Source: Pseudomonadota bacterium | GTDB taxonomy: Bacteria > Pseudomonadota > Alphaproteobacteria > Acetobacterales > Acetobacteraceae | Direction: 5' to 3' | DNA: 13,194 bases | Assembly: GCA_021828605.1 (NCBI GenBank) | Contig: JAJZEG010000169.1 | Span: forward strand, 1 to 13,194 | Part shown: positions 7,379-13,194 of the stretch, in pieces | How the letters are laid out: each line of letters opens with the position of its first letter | How positions within the stretch are numbered: position 1 is the first letter of the stretch | The notes under the pieces: generated by a model | Database searches by the model: none | Seen by the model: the letters and a program-made list of their open reading frames with translations, nothing else | Told to the model about the DNA's origin: nothing | Made by a program: the position numbers and the translations under genes

Positions 7379-7389
7379 GCGCAGGCGCG

Positions 7390-8589
7390 ATGCGCGGCGC
7401 GCTATCGCCCACGCTGCGGCGGCTGATGGCTGCTCGGCTCGCGCGCAGCATCGCGCAAGGCGCCTTGGTGGTCGATTTTGCGCTCTATGCGCGCAGGCTC
7501 GGCTGGAGTGCGACCACGCTCGGGCTGATTTTCGCACTCGCTATCGGCTTCGCGGTGATCGTCACCGCGATCATCGGGCCCGCGAGCGATCGGTTCGGGC
7601 GGCGGCGCTTTTTGCTGATTTATGAAGGCCTCTCGCTGGGTTCAGCCTTACTCGCTTTGGGTAGTCGGGCGTTCCTGCCGGTTGTTCTGGCGGCGATCCT
7701 TGGCGGGTTTGGCCGGGGCGCCAATGGTGCGGCAGGCCCATTCGCCCCCGCCGAACAATCCTGGATGGCGGCTCTGGTGCCACCCAACCAGCGCGGCGCG
7801 GTGCTCTCGCTCAATGCCAGCCTTGGATTTTTCGGGATGAGCGCCGGGGCGCTGCTCGCCGGGCTGATCGGCCCGGTGCAGGCGATGTTCGCCTTACCGC
7901 TGCTCGCCGCGATGATCGCCTTTGCCTTGCTCTGGCTAAGCCCGGACGTGACGCCAGAGGCCAAGCCGGTCCCCGGCGACACGCCGCGCGAAGCCGCTCA
8001 AGCAGCCCAATCGCAAGCGCGGCTCGAGCGCGGCCTGCTCTGGCGGCTGGCCGGGCTTAATTTATTGAATGGTGCGGGGATTGGCATGGTCGGCCCCTTC
8101 ATGTCCTGGTGGTTCGCCACCCGCTTTGGCGTCGGTGCAGCGGCCATCGGCCCGGCCTTCGCCGTTAGTTTCATCGCCGCCGGTGTGGCTTCGTTGATTG
8201 CCGGATCGCTGACCAGCCGGTTTGGCACGCTGCGCATCGTGGTCATCATGCGCGGCTTGGGGCTGATCAGCCTATTGGCGCTGCCCTTCATGCCGAGTTT
8301 TGGCGGCGCGGTGGTGCTTTATGCGCTGCGCTCGGCGCTTAATCGCGGCACGGCGGGTGCGCGCCAAGCGGTGGCCATGGGGCTGGTGCGCCAGCGGCGC
8401 GGTCTGGCCGCGAGCGTCAATACGCTGTCCATGATGGCACCGCGCGCGGTGGCACCCGCTTTCGCCGGGGCGCTGTTCAGCGAGGGCGCGCTGATTGTGC
8501 CATTTCTGATCGCAGGCCTGTTCCAAGGCGCGTATTTAGTGCTGTATCCCATCGCCTTCGCCAACCATGATCAATCGAGGCCGTCATGA
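7390..8589 (+). CDS. Major facilitator superfamily transporter
   Basis: A 399-residue MFS permease with two six-helix halves separated by a hydrophilic loop at about residues 188-212 (rich in Glu, Ala and Gln). Motif A is clear after helix 2, GPASDRFGRRRF (63-74). The second half begins near GLLWRLAGLNLLNG, and a motif A-like SRFGTLRIV occurs after helix 8. The substrate cannot be predicted. The ATG at 7390 gives a normal N-terminus; a TTG at 7375 overlapping the uppP stop (TTGA) is a real alternative, adding five residues, and a more distant start at 7327 is unlikely. It sits between uppP and a secreted hydrolase, sharing ATGA with the latter, so export or uptake linked to envelope sugars is a guess from position only. 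Confidence 0.88.
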   Translation: MRGALSPTLRRLMAARLARSIAQGALVVDFALYARRLGWSATTLGLIFALAIGFAVIVTAIIGPASDRFGRRRFLLIYEGLSLGSALLALGSRAFLPVVLAAILGGFGRGANGAAGPFAPAEQSWMAALVPPNQRGAVLSLNASLGFFGMSAGALLAGLIGPVQAMFALPLLAAMIAFALLWLSPDVTPEAKPVPGDTPREAAQAAQSQARLERGLLWRLAGLNLLNGAGIGMVGPFMSWWFATRFGVGAAAIGPAFAVSFIAAGVASLIAGSLTSRFGTLRIVVIMRGLGLISLLALPFMPSFGGAVVLYALRSALNRGTAGARQAVAMGLVRQRRGLAASVNTLSMMAPRAVAPAFAGALFSEGALIVPFLIAGLFQGAYLVLYPIAFANHDQSRPS

Positions 8590-9362
8590 TCACTACGCGC
8601 TCGCTCTGTCTGCTCCTGGCTTTGTTCGGCATTGTCGCACCGGCATGGGCAGCACCCGTCAATTTAGCCGCCGTGCCGATCGGGCGCACCGATCTGCCCT
8701 GGTGGCGCGCCCGCTTCGCTGAGACCCGCGCCGAGGCCAAGGCCGATCCCGGCGCCAAGCTGATTTGGCTCGGCGACAGCATCACCCAATATTGGCAACG
8801 CACCGGCCCGACCGCGCGCGATGACATCAAGCCGGTCTGGGATCATTATTACGCGCCCTATCATGCGCTCGATTTCGGCTTTATCGGCGACACCACCGCG
8901 AGCGTGATCTGGCGCGTCGATCATGGCCAGTTGGCCGGGCTGCATCCCAAACTGATTATTGTGTTAATCGGCGCCAATAATCTGGGCCTCACCCATTGGG
9001 GCGTGCATCGCACCGTGCCGGGGATCGAGGCGGTGGTCCGCGATGTCCATCGCCACGCGCCGGGGGCGAAAATCCTGCTGCTTGGCATCCTGCCCTCGAT
9101 CCGCTCACCCTGGATCAGCCAGCAAACCATCCTGATCAATGCCGCCCTGGCGCGGATTTATCGGCATAATAGACTGGTCACTTTCGCTAATCCGGGTCAG
9201 GTTTTGCTGAGCCACGGCCGAGCGGATCGCACCCTCTATATGGACCCGTTTTTCACACCACCGCAGCCCGCTTTACATCCCAACCGGCAGGGCATGACCC
9301 TGATCGCGCAAAACCTCGCCCCGCTGGTCGCCCGGCTGATCGGCGAAAAACTCAAACGGTAA
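8586..9362 (+). CDS. Secreted SGNH/GDSL-family hydrolase with altered catalytic Asp position
   Basis: A 258-residue protein with a signal peptide (hydrophobic core about 7-20, likely cleavage after AWA at residue 22), so it should act in the periplasm. It then shows SGNH blocks in order: block [13 protein letters not shown] with Ser65; block [10 protein letters not shown] (Gly101); block [12 protein letters not shown] (Asn near 131); block V ALHPNRQG with His231. In related PAF-acetylhydrolase-like members the residue three before this His is Asp; here it is Pro228, so the usual Asp-His pair is incomplete. The enzyme may rely on a Ser-His dyad or another acid (Asp220 is nearby). Family members deacetylate sugars or lipids; the glycan neighbours suggest a carbohydrate ester target, by inference. 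The start overlaps the MFS stop (ATGA), with GAGG five bases upstream. The last 11 bases overlap the convergent nadK. Confidence 0.88.
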   Translation: MITTRSLCLLLALFGIVAPAWAAPVNLAAVPIGRTDLPWWRARFAETRAEAKADPGAKLIWLGDSITQYWQRTGPTARDDIKPVWDHYYAPYHALDFGFIGDTTASVIWRVDHGQLAGLHPKLIIVLIGANNLGLTHWGVHRTVPGIEAVVRDVHRHAPGAKILLLGILPSIRSPWISQQTILINAALARIYRHNRLVTFANPGQVLLSHGRADRTLYMDPFFTPPQPALHPNRQGMTLIAQNLAPLVARLIGEKLKR

Positions 9363-10113
9363 ATTGCTCGCTGATAATCCGCTCGGACAAAGCGCGGTCG
9401 GGATCGGAGAGAATGCGCGCCCGCACGCTGCGATCCTCACTCACCGCCACGGTCAGAATATCACGCACCTCGGTGAAATCCGCGACGGCGGCGACCGGGC
9501 GTTTTTCCGGCTCCAATATTTCAAACAACACATCGCTGGTGCTGGCCAGCAGCGCGCCGCGCCAGCGCCGGGGGCGAAACGCCGAAATCGGTGTGAGTGG
9601 CAGCAGGTTCGCCGAGAGCGGCACAATCGGGCCATGGGCGGAGAGGTTATACGCGCTCGATCCCGCCGGGGTCGCGAGCAATACCCCATCGCAAATCAGT
9701 TCGGGCAGCCGGATCGTGCCATCAATCACGATGCGGATTTTCGCCGCCTGGCGCAGTTGGCGCAGCAAACTCACCTCATTGAACGCCAACGCCTCCTCAA
9801 CCGCGCCCGACATGGTCACCGCATGCATGCGCAGCGGAAATAAATCATTGCCGAGTGCGCGGCCAACCCGCTCAACCAGGTCGGCCTCGGCGTAATCATT
9901 CATCAAAAACCCAACCGAGCCGCAATTCATCCCATAAACCGGCAGGCCGCGTTCCAGCGTGGCGTGAATGGTCTCCAGCATCAGCCCATCGCCGCCCAGC
10001 GCCACAATCACCTCGGCGGCTTCAAGGGGCGCCTGACCATAACGCGCCGTCAGCCGCTCAAACGCCGCACGCGCGGCTTCGGTTGGGGCGGCGGCGAAAT
10101 GCAGCGCGATCAA
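9352..10113 (-). CDS. nadK: NAD kinase (ATP-NAD kinase)
   Basis: A cytoplasmic enzyme that phosphorylates NAD to NADP, setting the supply for NADPH. Landmarks are [15 protein letters not shown], with the GGDG motif at 40-43 (Asp42); [10 protein letters not shown] (63-72); FNEVSLLR (111-118); and the NAD-site block [16 protein letters not shown] (148-163). I place the start at TTG (10113-10111), which overlaps the upstream TGA as TTGA and gives 253 residues, matching the short alphaproteobacterial form (family N-terminus near IALHFAAAP). The longer open frame, to 10263, reads antisense-like arginine/glycine-rich sequence inside the Nit gene and is unlikely to be translated. There is no clear Shine-Dalgarno, so translation probably depends on coupling to the upstream gene. 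Confidence 0.95.
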   Translation of the reverse strand: MIALHFAAAPTEAARAAFERLTARYGQAPLEAAEVIVALGGDGLMLETIHATLERGLPVYGMNCGSVGFLMNDYAEADLVERVGRALGNDLFPLRMHAVTMSGAVEEALAFNEVSLLRQLRQAAKIRIVIDGTIRLPELICDGVLLATPAGSSAYNLSAHGPIVPLSANLLPLTPISAFRPRRWRGALLASTSDVLFEILEPEKRPVAAVADFTEVRDILTVAVSEDRSVRARILSDPDRALSERIISEQFTV

Positions 10114-10976
10114 GCGGAATGTCGGTGCGGGGTGGCCGCCATGCCGAGCACCCGATGCGCCATAATCGGCATATCGCGCCGGATCCGGGCAATCAGCGCC
10201 CGGTCGATCCGTGCCGAGGTAAAGCCAGCGCCGTCCGAGGCGCGTGCAATCACCGCCCCCCACGGATCGATGATCAGGCTGTTACCAAAAGTCACCCGTG
10301 GCTCGTTCGAGCCGTCATAATGCGTGCCGGTACAGGCCGGTGCGACCACATAGCATTGGGTTTCAATGGCGCGTGCGCGCAGCAGCACCTCCCAGTGATC
10401 CTTGCCGGTTTGCAAGGTAAAGGCGGCCGGGATGAAAATAATATCGGCCCGCGCCTCGCGCAGCGCGCGGTACAGTTCGGGGAAACGCACATCATAGCAA
10501 ATGCTCAGCCCGATCCGAATATCGCCAATCCGCGCGGTCACCACCTGATCGCCCGCGCCATAGACCGCACTTTCGCGGTAACCCTGGCCGTCGGGGGTGG
10601 TGATATCGAACAAATGGATTTTCCGGTACCGCGCGATTTCCTGACCATCGGGGGCAAACACCAGATTAGTATTGAACAGGCGCTCGCCGCCCGCCTCACC
10701 AATCGAGCCGCCATGAATATGAATGCCATGGGTCTGCGCCATCTCGCGCAAAAACCCATAAGCCGCCCCGACCGGCTCGGTCGATCCGGGGGCGGGCAAG
10801 GTTTCAGCGGCGGCAAATTTGGTCGCCCGGTCGCCGCCGAGGCAGGTCCAGATTTCTGGCAGCGCGATAATATCAGGGCGATCCGCAGTGACCGCCTGCG
10901 CGATCAAGCGCCGAGCCTGCGCGATATTCTCGGCCTTATCGGCGCCGGGGGCCATTTGAATCGCCGATATCCGCAT
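10110..10976 (-). CDS. Carbon-nitrogen hydrolase, Nit1-like (probable deaminated-glutathione amidase)
   Basis: A 288-residue cytoplasmic nitrilase-superfamily amidase. The Glu-Lys-Cys triad is visible: Glu41 in IALPEIW, Lys119 in YRKIHLFDI, and Cys160 in [13 protein letters not shown]; a full-length C-terminal part follows ([16 protein letters not shown], then [10 protein letters not shown]). The YRKIHLFD motif and overall length place it with Nit1/NitFhit enzymes, which clear deaminated glutathione, a damage product of transaminases. Omega-amidase or another short-chain amidase remains possible. The ATG has CAGGAG (minus strand) eight bases upstream. It ends in a TTGA overlap with nadK. Proximity to an Atm1-type glutathione-linked exporter three genes upstream fits a glutathione theme, which is inference. 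Confidence 0.9.
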   Translation of the reverse strand: MRISAIQMAPGADKAENIAQARRLIAQAVTADRPDIIALPEIWTCLGGDRATKFAAAETLPAPGSTEPVGAAYGFLREMAQTHGIHIHGGSIGEAGGERLFNTNLVFAPDGQEIARYRKIHLFDITTPDGQGYRESAVYGAGDQVVTARIGDIRIGLSICYDVRFPELYRALREARADIIFIPAAFTLQTGKDHWEVLLRARAIETQCYVVAPACTGTHYDGSNEPRVTFGNSLIIDPWGAVIARASDGAGFTSARIDRALIARIRRDMPIMAHRVLGMAATPHRHSA

Positions 10977-10984
10977 CCTGTTCG

Positions 10985-10990
10985 CTCCTG
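10985..10990 (-). promoter_or_regulatory. Ribosome binding site (CAGGAG) of the Nit-like gene
   Basis: On the minus strand CAGGAG lies eight bases before the ATG at 10976, supporting that start. The rest of the 91-base gap to the small upstream gene shows no convincing hairpin terminator; it does contain a direct GGGCT-TTA-GGGCT, which is not a stem. Confidence 0.65.
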
Positions 10991-11067
10991 AGTTTCGCGC
11001 CGAGCCCTAAAGCCCGCAAACCTGCGCTGCTCCGATCACGAACGCAAGTGCTGGCTCGCTTGGCCGA

Positions 11068-11319
11068 TTATTGCCGTGGCTGGTCGATTTCGCGCAATTC
11101 CCCATTCGCGACACTCTCCATCGCACTTTGCAAAATCCGCAGCACCGCCTCATCGGGCAGGTTGGCCGACAGCACATTCAGCGCCCCGCCCAGCAAGGCC
11201 GAGGCAATCGCGATTTGTGAAATATCCTGCTTGACCATGCTCTCGATCAGCCGATCAACGATCACACCGGCTTTCATCACCGCCTCTTGATCGATCGGGT
11301 CGTCCATCTGATCTTCCAT
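11068..11319 (-). CDS. Small acidic helical protein, function unknown
   Basis: I do not recognise this 83-residue protein. It has an acidic N-terminus (MEDQMDDPIDQEAV), a likely helix around MKAGVIVDRLIESMVKQ, a mildly hydrophobic stretch ISQIAIASALLGGALNVL (about 34-51), and a second helix ending VANGELREIDQPRQ. The hydrophobic stretch is amphipathic rather than a clear membrane span, and no metal or nucleotide motif is seen. Evidence that it is real is the strong GGAGGAG ribosome site six bases upstream of the ATG, same-strand placement with short gaps between the ABC exporter (35 bases) and the Nit-like gene (91 bases), and a well-balanced amino acid composition unlike the Arg/Pro-rich shadow frames here. 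It could be a small helical adaptor or regulator; that is a guess. Confidence 0.75.
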   Translation of the reverse strand: MEDQMDDPIDQEAVMKAGVIVDRLIESMVKQDISQIAIASALLGGALNVLSANLPDEAVLRILQSAMESVANGELREIDQPRQ

Positions 11320-11325
11320 GCCACT

Positions 11326-11332
11326 CTCCTCC
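11326..11332 (-). promoter_or_regulatory. Strong ribosome binding site (GGAGGAG) of the 83-residue gene
   Basis: A near-ideal Shine-Dalgarno sequence on the minus strand, six bases from the ATG at 11319. It is the strongest one noted in the window and the main reason to believe the small gene is translated, probably at a good level. Confidence 0.75.
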
Positions 11333-11354
11333 AGAGACTCTATTTAACGCGCCG

Positions 11355-13178
11355 TTATTCCGCTGCGCGTATGGCGGGTGCTGCTTCCATCGCTTCGGAT
11401 TGTGCTTGCCACATGGCGGCATAAACCCCATCAGCGGCGAGCAGCATGGCGTGCGTACCCCGCTCGACGATCTCACCCTGGCGCAGCACCAAGATCTCGT
11501 CGGCGTCAATCACCGTCGAGAGCCGATGCGCGATCACCAAGGTGGTACGATCCCGGGCGATTTGCCGCAAGGCCGTGCCAATTTCCTGCTCGGTCGCGGT
11601 GTCGAGCGCGCTGGTCGCTTCATCGAGAATCAACAGACGCGGGTTTTTCAAAATGGTGCGGGCAATCGCCACCCGCTGCTTTTCGCCGCCCGATAATTTC
11701 AGGCCGCGCTCGCCGACCCGGGTTGCGTAGCCTTCGGGCAGCGAGAGCACGAAATCATGGATCTGCGCGAGCCGCGCTGCGTGTTCGATTTCTGCGACGC
11801 TGGCATCCGGGCGGCCATAGCCGATATTATAGCGGATACTATCGTTGAACAGCACCGTATCCTGCGGCACCACGCCAATGGCGGCGCGCAAGCTGACCTG
11901 GCCGATATCGCGCACATCCACCCCATCGATCCGCACCGACCCGCCGGTTGCATCATAGAACCGGAATAACAGCCGCGAAATGGTGGATTTGCCTGAGCCG
12001 GTCGGCCCGACCAGCGCGATTTTCCGCCCCGGTGCGGCCAGAAAACTCACCCCATGCAATATCTCGCGATTCGGATTATAGCCAAACCGGACGTTATCGA
12101 ACTGCACCGCCACCGGCTTGCCATGGGCGGCCAAGGATTGCGCGCCAGGCCGATCCGCAATTTCCTCCTCGGTGCGCAGCAGGGTGAACATCTGCTCCAT
12201 ATCGACGAGACCCTGTTTAAGTTCGCGATAAACAAAACCCATCAAATTGAGCGGCTGGTAAAGCTGCAATAAATAGGTGTTGACCAGCACGAACTGCCCG
12301 ACATTCATCCGCCCGGCCACCACCCCCGCCGCCGCCATCAGCATTAAACTAACGGCACCCGCAGCGATAATCACCGCTTGGCCGAAATTCAGCATGCTCA
12401 GCGTCACCTGCGAGCGCACCGCCGCGCGCTCATAGGAGGTCAGGCTTTCATCAAAACGCTTTGTCTCGTGGGTCTCATTGCCAAAATATTTGACCGTCTC
12501 GAAATTCAACAGACTATCAATCGCCTTGGTCTGCGCCGCGTTATCGGTCTCGTTCATTTGGCGGCGAAACTTGATCCGCCAGGCGGTGAAGGACAGGGTG
12601 AACGCCATATAGGTGGCCACCGTCAGCAAGGTCACCGCCGCATAATGCCAGCCGAATAAATGCCACAGGATGCCAATGGTCAGCACCAGCTCTAAAACCG
12701 TCGGCAAAACCTGAAACGTCGCCAGCCGCAGCACGGTTTGAATCCCGGTCGCCCCGCGCAAAATCACCCGCGACAAGCCACCGGTCTGCCGATCCAGATG
12801 GAACCGCATCGATAATCGGTGCAAATGCTCAAACGTCTCGCGCGATACCGCCCTGGCCGCGCGCTGCTGCACGGCGGCGAACAAGCCATCGCGCAATTCG
12901 CCAAACCCCGAGGACATCACCCGCACCAGCCCATACGCCACCACCAAGGCGGCGGGGATGACCAGCACGCCCGATTTAGCGGATAAATCATTGACCGCGC
13001 GGGCGTAAATAAGCGGGATCACCACAATCGCGATTTTCGCGGCAACCAGCGCCACCACCGCGAACACCATGCGCAACCGCAGCGCCCATTCATGGCGGGG
13101 CCATAAATAGGGCAGCAACGCCCGTACGGTTTGCCAGTTGCTGCGGGTCCGGGCGATGCCCACTGTCTGCCCGACCAT
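11355..13178 (-). CDS. Atm1/HMT1-type ABC exporter (fused permease and ATPase)
   Basis: A 607-residue half-transporter that should work as a homodimer in the inner membrane. The six-helix exporter domain covers about 30-320, and the ATPase about 355-590: Walker A GPTGSGKST (391-399), Q-loop Gln439, signature LSGGEKQR (495-502), Walker B LLILDE (515-520), and H-loop His551 in AHRLST. The membrane domain has Atm1 features: LLNFETVKYFGNE, LNFGQAVI and GFVYRELKQGLVDMEQMF. Residues Tyr190, Arg201, Arg205, Asn264, Gln267, Gly314 and Arg318 match, at a constant offset of five, the positions I recall as lining the glutathione site of the Novosphingobium Atm1 structure. A glutathione-conjugate or GSSG export role, also linked to metal tolerance, is therefore likely. 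The start ATG at 13178 is probable, but the frame stays open to the window edge, so a longer N-terminus is possible. Confidence 0.92.
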   Translation of the reverse strand: MVGQTVGIARTRSNWQTVRALLPYLWPRHEWALRLRMVFAVVALVAAKIAIVVIPLIYARAVNDLSAKSGVLVIPAALVVAYGLVRVMSSGFGELRDGLFAAVQQRAARAVSRETFEHLHRLSMRFHLDRQTGGLSRVILRGATGIQTVLRLATFQVLPTVLELVLTIGILWHLFGWHYAAVTLLTVATYMAFTLSFTAWRIKFRRQMNETDNAAQTKAIDSLLNFETVKYFGNETHETKRFDESLTSYERAAVRSQVTLSMLNFGQAVIIAAGAVSLMLMAAAGVVAGRMNVGQFVLVNTYLLQLYQPLNLMGFVYRELKQGLVDMEQMFTLLRTEEEIADRPGAQSLAAHGKPVAVQFDNVRFGYNPNREILHGVSFLAAPGRKIALVGPTGSGKSTISRLLFRFYDATGGSVRIDGVDVRDIGQVSLRAAIGVVPQDTVLFNDSIRYNIGYGRPDASVAEIEHAARLAQIHDFVLSLPEGYATRVGERGLKLSGGEKQRVAIARTILKNPRLLILDEATSALDTATEQEIGTALRQIARDRTTLVIAHRLSTVIDADEILVLRQGEIVERGTHAMLLAADGVYAAMWQAQSEAMEAAPAIRAAE

Positions 13179-13194
13179 CGCAGCACCGCCCTGT

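Noticed and set aside
9855..10991. 378-codon + strand open frame opposite nadK and the Nit-like gene
   Set aside because: It is antisense to two well-supported enzymes, is rich in Arg, Pro, Gln and His, and has no recognisable domain.
11000..11035. GGGCT-TTA-GGGCT on the minus strand upstream of the Nit-like gene, considered as a terminator
   Set aside because: It is a direct, not inverted, repeat, so it cannot form a stem; no T tract follows.

Overview
The window looks like chromosomal DNA of a moderately GC-rich alphaproteobacterium. The acetolactate synthase subunits, the short NAD kinase and the Atm1-type exporter all have an alphaproteobacterial look. A Rhodospirillales/Acetobacteraceae relative is my best guess, but it rests on protein style only. 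Gene density is very high: neighbours overlap or nearly touch, and the longest non-coding stretch is 117 bases. I saw no tRNA, rRNA, insertion sequence, CRISPR array or integrase.

Region 1 (1-1107, + strand) holds the 3' part of ilvB and the complete ilvN, the two acetolactate synthase subunits of branched-chain amino acid synthesis, joined by an ATGA overlap. ilvC does not follow. Instead ilvN runs tail-to-tail into a glycosyltransferase gene, with a 48-base overlap.

Region 2 (1060-9362) is the most interesting part and reads as an envelope glycan locus. A GtrB-type polyprenyl-phosphate glycosyltransferase (- strand) diverges from a + strand run: two tandem, clearly homologous DUF2142 multispanning membrane proteins; a second membrane-anchored family 2 glycosyltransferase; a four-helix ArnE/ArnF-like small carrier; undecaprenyl-diphosphatase (uppP); an MFS transporter; and a secreted SGNH hydrolase. 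Most junctions are overlaps or gaps under 50 bases, so co-expression is likely. The parts match a lipid-carrier glycosylation scheme: sugar loaded onto undecaprenyl phosphate on the inside, flipped, moved to an acceptor on the outside by GT-C-like enzymes, with carrier recycling by UppP. The sugar, the acceptor and the roles of the two DUF2142 proteins cannot be read from the sequence.

Region 3 (9352-13178, - strand) is probably another operon. In transcription order it has an Atm1-type ABC exporter with a recognisable glutathione-site residue pattern, an unrecognised 83-residue protein, a Nit1-like carbon-nitrogen hydrolase (candidate deaminated-glutathione amidase), and NAD kinase, apparently starting at a TTG that overlaps the preceding stop. 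A thiol/redox housekeeping theme (glutathione export, glutathione repair, NADPH supply) is a reasonable inference.
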